Source: Jejubacter sp036620675
Lineage (GTDB): Bacteria > Pseudomonadota > Gammaproteobacteria > Enterobacterales > Enterobacteriaceae
Reading direction: 5' to 3' (one strand)
Length of the DNA stretch: 64,000 nucleotides
NCBI GenBank assembly: GCA_036620675.1
Contig: JAZHEE010000019.1
A program made the translations under genes and the position numbers. Under the pieces are notes generated by a model. The model did no database searches and had not been told where the DNA came from. It saw only the letters and a list, made by a program, of their open reading frames with translations. Shown here piece after piece: positions 23,308 to 32,108 of the stretch. Position 1 is the stretch's first letter. Every line of letters begins with the position of its first letter.

Positions 23308-25350
23308 TTAGCCCTTAATGCCGTAGTGTTCCAGCATGGCGTCCAGCTTCGGCTCGCGCCCGCGGAAGCGTTTGAACAGCTCCATAGGCTCTTCGGAACC
23401 GCCGCGGCTCAGGATATTATCCAGGAACGAAAGGCCGGTTTCACGGTTGAAAATCCCCTCTTCTTCGAAGCGGGAGTACGCATCCGCCGCCAGTACATCA
23501 GCCCACAGATAGCTGTAGTAGCCCGCCGCATAACCGCCGGCGAAGATATGGCTGAAGGCGTGCGGGAAACGCCCCCACTCCGGCCCCGGCACCACGGCCA
23601 CCTGCTTTTTAATCTCGTGCAGGGTTTCCAGCACTTTCGCCCCCTGCTCAGGGTCGAATTCCGCATGCAGGCGAAAGTCGAACAGGCCGAACTCAAGCTG
23701 ACGCAGGATGAACATTGCCGCGTTGTAGTTCTTCGCCGCCAGCATTTTTTCCAGCAGCGCCTGAGGCAGCGGCTCGCCGGTTTCATAATGGCCGGAGATA
23801 AACGCCAGCGCTTCCGGCTCCCAGCACCAGTTTTCCATAAACTGACTCGGCAGTTCCACCGCATCCCACGGCACGCCGCTGATGCCGGTCACGCCCGCGG
23901 CTTCAATACGAGTCAGCATATGGTGCAGGCCGTGACCAAATTCGTGGAACAGGGTGGTCACTTCGTCGTGGGTGAACAGCGCCGGTTTACCGTTAACCGG
24001 GCGGTTAAAGTTACAGGTAAGATAAGCGACCGGTTTCTGCAGGCTACCGTCAGCCATGCGCATCTGCCCTACGCAATCGTCCATCCAGGCGCCGCCGCGC
24101 TTGTGTTCGCGGGCGTAGAGATCCAGATAGAAACTGCCGCGCAGTTCGTTGTCCTCGTCATACAGTTCGAAGAAACGCACATCCGGATGCCAGACGTCCA
24201 CATCCTTACGCTCTTTCGCCGTAATGCCGTAAATGCGGTTAACCACCTCAAACAGACCGTTGATGACGCGCTGCTCCGGGAAGTAAGGGCGCAGTTGCTC
24301 ATCGCTGATGCTGTAGAGATGCTGCTTCTGTTTTTCGCTGTAGTACGTGATATCCCAGGGCTGAAGATCGTCCACGCCGAACTCCTGCTTCGCGAAGGCA
24401 CGAATCGCCGCCAGCTCCTCTTCCCCCTGAGGCCGGGCGCGTTTCGCCAGGTCGGTCAGGAACGCCAGCACCTGAGTGGTATTTTCCGCCATTTTGGTGG
24501 CCAGCGATTTTTCAGCGTAGTTGCCAAAGCCCAGCAACTGCGCCAGTTCGTGGCGCAGCGCCAGGATCTCGTTCATAACAGGCGTGTTGTCCCACTTCCC
24601 GGCGTTCGGCCCCTGATCGGAAGCTCGGGTACTGTAGGCGCGGTACATCTCTTCGCGCAGGGCCTGGTTGTCACAGTAGGTCATGACAGGCAGATAACTT
24701 GGAATATCCAGGGTCAGCAACCAGCCTTCCTGCTCTTTGGCCTCGGCCTGAGCGCGAGCGGCGGCCAGGGCGCTTTCCGGCATGCCGGAAAGCTCGGCTT
24801 CGTCGGTAATCAGCTTAGTCCAGCCCATAGTAGCGTCCAGCACGTTATTGCTGTAAGCGGAGCCCAGTTCCGACAGACGGGCGGCGATTTCACCGTAGCG
24901 CTGCTGTTTTTCTTTATCCAGACCGATACCGGACAACTCGAAATCGCGCAGCGCGTTACCCACCGCTTTCTTCTGCGCCACATCCATTCGCTGATAGTTT
25001 TCGCCATCGCGCAAATCGCGGTAAGCCTGATACAGCCCTTCATGCTGACCAACCCAGGTGCTGTATTCGGAAAGCAGCGGCAGGGTTTGTTCATAAGCCT
25101 CGCGCAATTCGGCGCTGTTTTTGACCGAATTCAGGTGGCTTATCGGCGAGAAGATCCGCCCCAGACGGTCATCCACTTCCGCCAGCGGCTGACAGAGATT
25201 ATCCCAGCTGTACGGCCCCCCCTGAGCCACCACGCTTTCCACTTTCTCCTTACAGGCCTTTAGCGCCTCGCTGACGGCAGGCACTACGTGTTCGGGCTGG
25301 ATTTGGGAAAACGGCGGCAGGGTAAAGGGGGTCAATAATGGATTTGTCAT
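23308..25350 (-). CDS. prlC: Oligopeptidase A
   Basis: PrlC (OpdA) is a cytoplasmic M3-family zinc metallopeptidase that degrades oligopeptides, including cleaved signal peptides; in E. coli it is heat-shock inducible. The 680-residue product is full length and ends MLEHYGIKG. The active site HEFGHGLHHMLT carries the HExGH zinc motif (His-Glu-Phe-Gly-His near residue 469), with the third ligand in the ENWCWEPEAL segment downstream. The start MTNPLLTPFTLPPFSQI matches E. coli. It heads an operon with rsmJ and is divergent from rlmJ, with the composite repeat element in between. Confidence 0.97.
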   Translation of the reverse strand: MTNPLLTPFTLPPFSQIQPEHVVPAVSEALKACKEKVESVVAQGGPYSWDNLCQPLAEVDDRLGRIFSPISHLNSVKNSAELREAYEQTLPLLSEYSTWVGQHEGLYQAYRDLRDGENYQRMDVAQKKAVGNALRDFELSGIGLDKEKQQRYGEIAARLSELGSAYSNNVLDATMGWTKLITDEAELSGMPESALAAARAQAEAKEQEGWLLTLDIPSYLPVMTYCDNQALREEMYRAYSTRASDQGPNAGKWDNTPVMNEILALRHELAQLLGFGNYAEKSLATKMAENTTQVLAFLTDLAKRARPQGEEELAAIRAFAKQEFGVDDLQPWDITYYSEKQKQHLYSISDEQLRPYFPEQRVINGLFEVVNRIYGITAKERKDVDVWHPDVRFFELYDEDNELRGSFYLDLYAREHKRGGAWMDDCVGQMRMADGSLQKPVAYLTCNFNRPVNGKPALFTHDEVTTLFHEFGHGLHHMLTRIEAAGVTGISGVPWDAVELPSQFMENWCWEPEALAFISGHYETGEPLPQALLEKMLAAKNYNAAMFILRQLEFGLFDFRLHAEFDPEQGAKVLETLHEIKKQVAVVPGPEWGRFPHAFSHIFAGGYAAGYYSYLWADVLAADAYSRFEEEGIFNRETGLSFLDNILSRGGSEEPMELFKRFRGREPKLDAMLEHYGIKG

Positions 25351-25401
25351 AAGCTCGGTCCTGAATTGTTGTTCATTAAGCGCATCTCACGGCGCAATCA
25401 G

Positions 25402-25671
25402 TAGGCTGTGTCCTTCAATGATGCATGAGTGCTGCTGGCGGCTATTTTTGCGTGTGGCAAGGCGCGAGTTGCGTGGTTTGGTGGGCCCAAATCAGCAGCG
25501 AGTAACGCAGCAACACGCAAAAATAGCCCCAGCCTTTCAGGGCGCGTACGAAAAAGCCGCTACCTGCGTTGTCAGGCTCGAACAGAGAGCCACTCTGCCC
25601 TTCGCCCTCCGCCTTGATAGCGGCTTTTTCGTTCAGCGCCAGCGCCATGACTCATTGAAGGACACAGCCTA
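25402..25671. repeat. Composite inverted-repeat element, MITE-like, TA-flanked
   Basis: A 270-bp non-coding block bounded by perfect 20-bp inverted repeats (25402-25421 and 25652-25671; the right copy reads TCATTGAAGGACACAGCCTA). Inside are two further perfect stems: 16 bp (GGCTATTTTTGCGTGT at 25440-25455 with 25513-25528) and 15 bp (25548-25562 with 25618-25632), the second enclosing a GGCTC/GAGCC mini-stem. The outermost bases are TA at both ends, as expected of a TA-targeting (IS630/mariner-type) non-autonomous element, but TA may simply be part of the repeat. No protein is encoded. It fills almost the whole gap between the divergent prlC and rlmJ. Confidence 0.75.
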
Positions 25672-25773
25672 AGCATGGGGGTGAAGCGCGGCAATTTCAA
25701 TGCCATCCCGGAAGCCGCCGCTTTGCGATATACTGGCGGGATTAGTCATTTACCCCGCAGGAATCATCAGGCA

Positions 25774-26616
25774 ATGCTCAGTTACCGCCACAGCTTTCAC
25801 GCCGGCAACCACGCCGACGTTTTAAAACATACCGTCCAGAGCCTGATTATCGAGGCGCTGAAAGAGAAAGAAAAACCCTTTCTTTACCTGGACACCCACG
25901 CTGGCGCCGGGCGCTATCAGCTCTCTGGCGAGCATGCCGAACGTACCGGCGAATACCTGGAAGGCATCGCCCGCCTCTGGCAGCGCGACGACGTCCCACA
26001 AGCGCTGACCCCCTACCTGGACGCGGTAAAAGCCTTTAACCATGACGGCCAACTGCGTTACTACCCGGGTTCGCCGTTGATCGCCCGCCATCTGCTGCGC
26101 CCTCAGGACAAACTGCAGCTGACGGAACTGCATCCCACCGACTACCCGCTGCTGCGCGGCGAATTCAGCAAAGATAAGCGCGCCATAGTCAGCCGCGGCG
26201 ACGGCTACCAGCAGCTCAAAGCCAAACTGCCGCCGGCTTCCCGGCGCGGCCTTATCCTTATCGACCCGCCCTATGAAATTAAGACCGACTATCAGGCGGT
26301 GGTCAAAGGCATCAGCGACGGCTATAAACGTTTTGCGACCGGCGTTTACGCACTCTGGTACCCGGTGGTGCTCAGAAGCCAGATTAAACGCATGATTCAT
26401 GAACTGGAAGAGACCGGCATTCGCCGTATTCTGCAGATAGAACTGGCGGTTCGCCCGGACAGCGACCAGCGCGGTATGACCGCCTCGGGAATGATTGTGA
26501 TTAACCCGCCCTGGAAACTGGAGCAGCAGATGGCAGATCTTCTGCCCTGGCTCCACGCCAGACTGGTTCCTGGTGGAATCGGGCATACGACGCTTTCATG
26601 GATTGTGCCGGAATAA
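25774..26616 (+). CDS. rlmJ: 23S rRNA (adenine2030-N6)-methyltransferase RlmJ
   Basis: RlmJ methylates N6 of A2030 of 23S rRNA. The 280-residue product starts MLSYRHSFHAGNHADVLKHT, contains YLDTHAGAGRY (SAM-binding motif) and LILIDPPYEIKTDY (catalytic DPPY motif), and ends TLSWIVPE as in E. coli YhiR. The ATG at 25774 gives exactly the E. coli length; an in-frame ATG at 25675 lies at the border of the upstream repeat element and adds unconserved residues. gor follows 80 bases downstream. Confidence 0.96.
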   Translation: MLSYRHSFHAGNHADVLKHTVQSLIIEALKEKEKPFLYLDTHAGAGRYQLSGEHAERTGEYLEGIARLWQRDDVPQALTPYLDAVKAFNHDGQLRYYPGSPLIARHLLRPQDKLQLTELHPTDYPLLRGEFSKDKRAIVSRGDGYQQLKAKLPPASRRGLILIDPPYEIKTDYQAVVKGISDGYKRFATGVYALWYPVVLRSQIKRMIHELEETGIRRILQIELAVRPDSDQRGMTASGMIVINPPWKLEQQMADLLPWLHARLVPGGIGHTTLSWIVPE

Positions 26617-26696
26617 CGGCCAATGGCAGCAATAGCTGTATGCCATCCCATAATGCTCGCTACAATTTAACCTCAGATTTACACAAGGTAACGGCC

Positions 26697-28049
26697 ATGA
26701 CTAAACATTACGACTATATCGCCATCGGCGGCGGCAGCGGCGGCATCGCTTCCATCAACCGCGCTGCTATGTACGGTAAAAAATGCGCCCTGATCGAAGC
26801 AAAAGAGCTTGGCGGCACCTGCGTGAACGTGGGCTGTGTACCGAAAAAGGTGATGTGGCATGCGGCACAGATAGCCGAAGCGATTCGTATGTATGGCCCG
26901 GACTACGGCTTTGACGCCACCCTGAACAAGCTGGACTGGCAGAAGCTGGTCGCCAGCCGTAGCGCCTATATCGACCGCATCCACACTTCCTACGACAACG
27001 TGCTGGGCAAGAATAAGGTGGATGTTATCCGCGGCTTCGCTCGTTTCATTGATGCGCATACCGTAGAAGTTAATGGCGAAACTATCAGCGCCGACCATAT
27101 TCTGATAGCCACCGGAGGCCGTCCGAGCCATCCGGCGATTCCGGGCGCCGAATACGGCATAGACTCCGACGGTTTCTTCGAGCTGCCAGAGCTTCCGAAG
27201 CGCGTCGCGGTAGTGGGCGCAGGCTATATCGCCGTAGAGCTGGCAGGCGTGATTAACGGGCTGGGGGCGGAAACCCACCTGTTGGTACGCAAACACGCGC
27301 CGCTGCGCAGTTTCGATCCGCTACTGGTAGAAACCCTGGTTGAAGTGATGGAAGCCGAAGGCCCCACCCTGCACACCCACGCGGTGCCGAAATCGGTGGA
27401 GAAAAACGGCGACGGCAGCCTGACGCTGACGCTGGAAGATGGGCGTACTCTCACCGTCGATACCCTGATCTGGGCTATTGGCCGCGAACCGGCCAATGAC
27501 AATATCAATCTGGCGGCAACTGGCGTTAAAACCGATGAAAAAGGCTATATCGTCGTCGATAAATATCAGAATACCAACGTTGACGGCATTTACGCCGTGG
27601 GCGACAACACCGGCCATATCGAACTGACGCCGGTCGCCGTCGCTGCCGGACGCCGCCTGTCTGAACGGCTGTTTAACAACAAACCGGAAGAGCACCTGGA
27701 CTACAGCAATGTCCCCACCGTGGTCTTCAGCCATCCGCCAATCGGCACCGTTGGCCTGACCGAACCCCAGGCCCGCGAGCAGTACGGCGACGACGCGGTG
27801 AAGGTCTATAAATCCTCGTTCACCGCTATGTACACCGCAGTCACCAGCCACCGCCAGCCGTGCCGTATGAAGCTGGTCTGCGTCGGCCCGGAAGAGAAGA
27901 TTGTCGGCATTCACGGCATCGGCTTCGGTATGGACGAAATGCTCCAGGGCTTCGCCGTTGCCCTGAAAATGGGCGCCACCAAGCAAGACTTCGACAACAC
28001 TGTTGCCATTCACCCCACCGCGGCGGAAGAGTTCGTGACCATGCGTTAA
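26697..28049 (+). CDS. gor: Glutathione reductase
   Basis: Gor reduces oxidised glutathione with NADPH in the cytoplasm. The 450-residue flavoprotein has the FAD motif IAIGGGSGGIASINRAAMYG, the redox disulfide Cys42/Cys47 in GGTCVNVGCVPKK, the NADPH-binding motif VAVVGAGYIAVELAGV, the second FAD motif IYAVGDNTG and the catalytic His439 in AIHPTAAEEF, all at E. coli positions. The ATG at 26697 reproduces the E. coli start and length. An intrinsic terminator follows. In E. coli the ars operon comes next; here an unrelated LysR gene is convergent. Confidence 0.98.
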   Translation: MTKHYDYIAIGGGSGGIASINRAAMYGKKCALIEAKELGGTCVNVGCVPKKVMWHAAQIAEAIRMYGPDYGFDATLNKLDWQKLVASRSAYIDRIHTSYDNVLGKNKVDVIRGFARFIDAHTVEVNGETISADHILIATGGRPSHPAIPGAEYGIDSDGFFELPELPKRVAVVGAGYIAVELAGVINGLGAETHLLVRKHAPLRSFDPLLVETLVEVMEAEGPTLHTHAVPKSVEKNGDGSLTLTLEDGRTLTVDTLIWAIGREPANDNINLAATGVKTDEKGYIVVDKYQNTNVDGIYAVGDNTGHIELTPVAVAAGRRLSERLFNNKPEEHLDYSNVPTVVFSHPPIGTVGLTEPQAREQYGDDAVKVYKSSFTAMYTAVTSHRQPCRMKLVCVGPEEKIVGIHGIGFGMDEMLQGFAVALKMGATKQDFDNTVAIHPTAAEEFVTMR

Positions 28050-28056
28050 TCGTCAG

Positions 28057-28094
28057 GCGATGCGCATGACTGAACGGTATGCGCATCGCATTTT
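28057..28094 (+). terminator. Intrinsic terminator of gor
   Basis: An 11-bp perfect stem GCGATGCGCAT/ATGCGCATCGC (28057-28067 with 28079-28089) with an 11-base loop, then ATTTT. It ends at the stop codon of the convergent LysR gene. Confidence 0.85.
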
Positions 28095-29002
28095 CACCGT
28101 ATTATTGCCACAGCCTGACGAATTAGGGCGCTCAGCCAGTCAACAAAGTGCTGTACGGCCAACGGCCGGTACTGTCTGTGTGGCCATAGTAAATTCATGG
28201 GCAGAGGAGGCGCACGGTACGCCGACATCACCTCGGTCAGGTCACCAGACGCCAGATCGTGCTGCACATCATAGGCAGGGATCTGAATCAATCCCAGACC
28301 CGCTTTACAGCATGCAATATAGGATTCTGCGCTGTTCACTGTGACCCGACCGGGAAATTCCCGGGCATGGCATTTGCCATCTTCCAGCCACTCCCAGTTT
28401 TCCACGCACCCTGATGAAGGAGAGGCATACTTAATAATTCGGTGTCGTTCCAGCTCGTCAGGATGCTGTGGTAAACCGTACTGCGCCAGATACTTCGGGC
28501 TGGCAACGTTGATCAGATTCAACTGCCCTATTGAGCGTGCAATCAACGATGAATCGGTAAGATGACCCACACGTAATACGCAATCCACGCCTTCTTCCAC
28601 CAGAGAAACCGTCCGATCGGTGCTACCAAGCACCACATCGATACCGGGATAGCGCGCCAGGAAATCCGGTAACGCCGGCGCGACAAGCAAACGTCCCATT
28701 CGCGACGGAACATTCACGCGTACTCGCCCTTCCGGCAGGGTTGTGGTCTGGCGGAAAAGTGCCTCCGTCTCATCAATATCAGCAAGGATTTGTAAGGCGC
28801 GCAGATAGAACAGTTCCCCATCGGGCGTCAGCTGCATGGAACGCGTCGTACGGTGCAAAAGCCGGACGCCGAGCTTTGCTTCCAGCTCTCCCACCGCCGT
28901 AGAGACAGTTGAGCGCGGAATCTCCATGTAATGAGCCGCACGGGTAAAACTGGCGCTTTCCACCACGCGGGTAAAAATACGGTACTGCGTAATTTTATCC
29001 AT
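28094..29002 (-). CDS. LysR-family regulator (divergent from SDR)
   Basis: A 302-residue LysR-type regulator of the YhjC/PA-type subgroup: MDKITQYRIFTRVVESASFTRAA, HTH to about residue 60 (IPRSTVSTAVGELEAKLGVRLLHRTTR), then an effector domain with VRVNVPSRMGRLLVAPALPDFL and CCKAGLGLIQIP. It is divergent from an SDR gene, and the 131-base gap between them holds a perfect 14+14-bp palindrome, so regulation of the SDR and of itself is likely. The ligand is unknown. Confidence 0.9.
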   Translation of the reverse strand: MDKITQYRIFTRVVESASFTRAAHYMEIPRSTVSTAVGELEAKLGVRLLHRTTRSMQLTPDGELFYLRALQILADIDETEALFRQTTTLPEGRVRVNVPSRMGRLLVAPALPDFLARYPGIDVVLGSTDRTVSLVEEGVDCVLRVGHLTDSSLIARSIGQLNLINVASPKYLAQYGLPQHPDELERHRIIKYASPSSGCVENWEWLEDGKCHAREFPGRVTVNSAESYIACCKAGLGLIQIPAYDVQHDLASGDLTEVMSAYRAPPLPMNLLWPHRQYRPLAVQHFVDWLSALIRQAVAIIR

Positions 29003-29016
29003 GACGATTATTGTTC

Positions 29017-29047
29017 GTTATTTCTGACAGGTACTGTCAGAAATAAC
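29017..29047. promoter_or_regulatory. 31-bp palindrome between LysR and SDR genes
   Basis: GTTATTTCTGACAG (29017-29030), spacer GTA, CTGTCAGAAATAAC (29034-29047): perfect 14-bp arms. It contains T-N11-A half-sites as expected for LysR binding and begins 15 bases upstream of the LysR start codon, compatible with autorepression. Confidence 0.75.
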
Positions 29048-29133
29048 ATCTTTATAACACCCCGGCCAGCGATAAGAATCAATAACACAGGCCGCATCAT
29101 ACCGATGCATCATGACTTCACAGGAGATCCTCT

Positions 29134-29907
29134 ATGATCGACCATAGTATTAAAGGGAAACGCATTCTCATCGCCGGTGGCGCGAAAAACCTGGGGGGCC
29201 TGCTCGCCCGGGATCTTGCCGAAAATGGCGCCGCCTCCATCGTCATTCACTATAACCGCGACGAATCGAAACCTGATGCCGACGCTACCGTCGCTGCCGT
29301 ACAACAAGCGGGCGCACAGGCCGTTGCCCTCCAGGGGGACTTGACCCGTGCCAGCGCCATGGAAAAATTGTTCGAGGATGCCGTTAACCAATTCGGCCCC
29401 CTGGACATCGCGATTAATACCGTAGGGAAAGTCCTTAAAAAACCGATCGCCGATATTCAGGAAGAAGAGTATGACGAAATGAGCGCCGTTAATGCCAAAT
29501 CTGCATTCTTCTTCCTGAAGGAAGCCGGGAAACATGTGGCGGATAACGGAAAAATTTGTACTCTGGTGACTTCCCTGCTGGGCGCCTATACCCCGTTTTA
29601 TGCCGCTTATGCCGGAACCAAAGCACCGGTGGAGCATTTCACGCGCGCAGCATCTAAAGAGTTTGGCGCCAGGGGGATTTCAGTGACGGCTATCGGCCCA
29701 GGCCCCATGGATACGCCATTCTTCTATCCGCAAGAGAGCGCAGAAGCGCAGAATTACCATAAAACGGCAGCGGCGCTCTCCGCGTTTTCCAGAACCGGCC
29801 TGACGGATATCGAAGATATCGTTCCCTGGGTACGTTTTCTGGTTTCTGAAGGATGGTGGATGACGGGTCAAACCGTTCTGGTTAACGGCGGTTATACCAC
29901 CAAATAA
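29134..29907 (+). CDS. Short-chain dehydrogenase/reductase
   Basis: A 257-residue SDR. The cofactor motif is IAGGAKNLGGLLARDLAENG (a GxxxNLG variant of TGxxxGxG), and the usual NNAG is replaced by NTVGK. The catalytic Ser and YxxxK are in VTSLLGAYTPFYAAYAGTK. It ends MTGQTVLVNGGYTTK, the common SDR C-terminal GG motif. Substrate unknown. Divergent from a LysR gene that probably controls it, and followed 76 bases later by an exported beta-propeller protein. Confidence 0.88.
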   Translation: MIDHSIKGKRILIAGGAKNLGGLLARDLAENGAASIVIHYNRDESKPDADATVAAVQQAGAQAVALQGDLTRASAMEKLFEDAVNQFGPLDIAINTVGKVLKKPIADIQEEEYDEMSAVNAKSAFFFLKEAGKHVADNGKICTLVTSLLGAYTPFYAAYAGTKAPVEHFTRAASKEFGARGISVTAIGPGPMDTPFFYPQESAEAQNYHKTAAALSAFSRTGLTDIEDIVPWVRFLVSEGWWMTGQTVLVNGGYTTK

Positions 29908-29983
29908 AGGAAAATTGCCGCCCGGCAGCACCCTGTCGCTCCGTTCGCTACGCTTAATAAGCCAAAAAGAACAGGAGAGATAA

Positions 29984-31045
29984 ATGAGCACATTCAAGGG
30001 TGTGACCGGAGCGGCGCTATCTGTGCTGTTCCTGAGCACAGCGGCGAGCGCCGCCGACGGCTCTCTGGATACCGGCAAGGCGCAGATTATCCGTAACGCC
30101 ATCAACGTTGAAGATCTGGTGCAGATTAACGATAGCTGGATTATCGGCAGCAGCTTTTCCATCCAAAATAAGCCGACAGGGCTGTATCTGTTCAATATCC
30201 GCAATCGTAAACCGCAAAAAGTGGACTGGCGCCAGGTCAGAGTAACACCGGATAAAACGGCTTTCCCGAATTGCCCCGGCGCGCCGAACTTCGCCCGGCT
30301 TTCCACTCACGGGCTGGACTATTACCGGGACGCGGGTCGTCTGTATGTCGTCAACCACGGTGGTCGCGAGTCGGTGGAAGTCTTCGCCATCAACGCCGAA
30401 AATAACGCCCGTCCCACCCTGAGCTGGCAGGGTTGCGTGATGGCGCCGCATAGCGCCTGGTTCGATGCCGTCGCCGGGCTATCTAATAATCAAATGATTA
30501 TCAGTAGCCTGTGGGACCCCGGAGATACACAGCGTAACCCGAAACTTAAAGCCGGAAAGCCGGTTGGTGGGTTATATCGCTGGAGTACAGAAGCGGGTTT
30601 GCAGCCCGTAAAAGGCAGCGCGATGCTTTCCGGCCCCAACGGCGTACTGGCCGACCGGGATGGTAAAACGGTGTGGGTCGCCGCCTGGGCCGAAAAAGCG
30701 CTGGTTCGCATCGATACCGATGGCAGTGAACCGCAGGTTCGCAAAACGGCGGTGGATTACCATCCGGATAATCTGCGCTGGTCGCCGGACGGCAGAAAAA
30801 TTATCGCCGGCGGTCAGGCCACCGATCTGGATGCCCTCTTTGCCTGCCTGGAAAAGTCAGCGCCGGTCTGCCCGGATATCAACCAGCGGCTGGACGCGCT
30901 CGATCCCGCCACCATGAAAACCACACCATTACTTTCCGCCACGCCGATTCCGGGGATGAATGCCGGTACCGGCGCCATTCTTGTCAACGGCGAATACTGG
31001 CTGAGCAGTTTTAAAAATAACGCTATTGCCGTCATCCCCCGGTGA
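29984..31045 (+). CDS. Exported beta-propeller (SMP-30/arylesterase-like) protein, copy 1
   Basis: A 353-residue secreted protein with a signal peptide (cleavage after ASAAD region, about residue 24). The body is rich in short beta-strand repeats: NDSWIIGSSFS, RLYVVNHGGRESVEVF, LSGPNGVLADRDGKTVWVAAW and YHPDNLRWSPDGRKIIAGG. The GPNG and HPDN segments resemble the calcium-ligand loops of six-bladed SMP-30/paraoxonase-type propellers, so a lactonase or esterase is plausible but unproven. Four cysteines could make disulfides in the periplasm. A second gene of identical length (353 codons) and clear similarity lies at 36422-37483. Confidence 0.75.
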   Translation: MSTFKGVTGAALSVLFLSTAASAADGSLDTGKAQIIRNAINVEDLVQINDSWIIGSSFSIQNKPTGLYLFNIRNRKPQKVDWRQVRVTPDKTAFPNCPGAPNFARLSTHGLDYYRDAGRLYVVNHGGRESVEVFAINAENNARPTLSWQGCVMAPHSAWFDAVAGLSNNQMIISSLWDPGDTQRNPKLKAGKPVGGLYRWSTEAGLQPVKGSAMLSGPNGVLADRDGKTVWVAAWAEKALVRIDTDGSEPQVRKTAVDYHPDNLRWSPDGRKIIAGGQATDLDALFACLEKSAPVCPDINQRLDALDPATMKTTPLLSATPIPGMNAGTGAILVNGEYWLSSFKNNAIAVIPR

Positions 31046-31051
31046 CAGCCT

Positions 31052-31077
31052 CCCGGCGGTCGTCACATATCGCCGGG
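31052..31077. terminator. Hairpin after beta-propeller gene 1
   Basis: CCCGGCG (31052-31058) and CGCCGGG (31071-31077) with a 12-base loop, followed by ATATAAAAAATA. Weak terminator candidate. Confidence 0.4.
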
Positions 31078-31128
31078 ATATAAAAAATAGTTAACATGGA
31101 TAATCTTTCTGGCTATACTCCCGACATT

Positions 31129-31156
31129 AAGTTAACAGTGATAACTTTTTTGTTAT
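31129..31156. promoter_or_regulatory. Inverted repeats in the marR-gnat promoter region
   Basis: AAGTTA/TAACTT (31129-31134 with 31142-31147) and the overlapping ATAAC/GTTAT (31141-31145 with 31152-31156), 20-50 bases upstream of a MarR-type gene. MarR proteins usually bind such AT-rich inverted repeats at their own promoter. Confidence 0.4.
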
Positions 31157-31176
31157 GACTCATTCGGGAGCTTTCA

Positions 31177-32103
31177 ATGGATCTTAACCAGATACAGGAA
31201 TTCAGAGCCTCGCTGCGCGAGCTGGTCAGGGAATTAGGAATGTTGAGTCGCAAAAGCAGCGGCACCAGCCTGTCGCCGCTGCAAAGCCATATCCTGATTG
31301 AGCTTGATAAAGCGCCGCTTGGCGTGACGGAGCTTGCCAGAAAACTGGGGTGTGAAAAGGCCAATATCAGCCGGACAATTCGGGGTATGATGGAAAATGC
31401 GCTACTGGAACGCCGCCAGGATAGCCAGGATGGTCGGGCTTCCAGCTTTTGCCTTACCCCCCAGGGAAAAGCACAGTTGGCCCAAATTGAAGAGAACGCC
31501 AATCGCTTTATCAGCCAGGCGCTTGGCCTGGCTTCCGAACGCGAATGCCGCGATTTTTCCCGGACGATTCACGGCCTGAACAGCGCATTAAAAAATGCCC
31601 GTGCTCAGCGGGAGCAAGAGATTGTCATCACTGAGATCGCACCTGACGATAACCAGGCGATGGCAGAGATTATCCGCCAGAGCTTTCGCGATAATAAGAT
31701 CGATCATCTGGAAGGCGTCAGCCTGCACGACCCGGAGCTGAACAACCTGTACCAGACTTATCAGCGACCAGGCAGCCGCTACTGGGTCGCCAGAGCAAAC
31801 GGCCGCGTACTGGGAGGGGTAGGGATAGCACCGCTGGCGGGGCCGACAGAAACGACCTGTGAAATGCAGAAGCTTTTTCTGAGCGCCGATGCACTGGGCA
31901 CCGGTCTGGGCCGCCGGCTGATAGCCCTGTCGCTCCAGCAAGCCCGCCAACTTGGTTACGACTACTGCTATCTGGAAACGCTGAGCGAATTACAAAGCGC
32001 CGTGCGGCTGTATGAAAAGTTCGGCTTCGACTATCTGGCTTCCCCACTGGGGAACACCGGGCATGGCGGCTGCGATCTGTTTATGCAGCTTAAACTGGCG
32101 TGA
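31177..32103 (+). CDS. MarR-type regulator fused to GNAT acetyltransferase
   Basis: A 308-residue two-domain protein. Residues about 1-140 form a MarR winged helix (LSPLQSHILIELDKAPLGVTELARKLGCEKANISRTIRGMMENALLERRQDSQDGRASSF with the wing DxRxS-type turn). Residues about 148-305 form a GNAT N-acetyltransferase with the acetyl-CoA pyrophosphate loop in LSADALGTGLGRRLI (Q/RxxGxG/A type) and a late motif AVRLYEKFGF. MarR-GNAT fusions are a known architecture; the acceptor is unknown. It is convergent with the nucleoside hydrolase gene with a 5-base gap. Confidence 0.9.
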   Translation: MDLNQIQEFRASLRELVRELGMLSRKSSGTSLSPLQSHILIELDKAPLGVTELARKLGCEKANISRTIRGMMENALLERRQDSQDGRASSFCLTPQGKAQLAQIEENANRFISQALGLASERECRDFSRTIHGLNSALKNARAQREQEIVITEIAPDDNQAMAEIIRQSFRDNKIDHLEGVSLHDPELNNLYQTYQRPGSRYWVARANGRVLGGVGIAPLAGPTETTCEMQKLFLSADALGTGLGRRLIALSLQQARQLGYDYCYLETLSELQSAVRLYEKFGFDYLASPLGNTGHGGCDLFMQLKLA

Positions 32104-32108
32104 CAATT

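Noticed and set aside
23326..25263. Long open frame of 645 codons on the plus strand
   Set aside because: It is fully antisense to prlC, which has complete oligopeptidase motifs. Long antisense frames are common in GC-rich coding sequence, and this one shows no known domain or ribosome site.
25402..25671. ERIC, REP/BIME or a complete insertion sequence between prlC and rlmJ
   Set aside because: The terminal sequences do not match the ERIC core or REP palindromes as I know them, and there is no transposase frame; hence it was described as an unclassified MITE-like element.
25675..25773. 33-codon N-terminal extension of RlmJ
   Set aside because: The added residues are not conserved, and the ATG at 25774 gives the exact E. 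coli start MLSYRHSFHAGNHADV.
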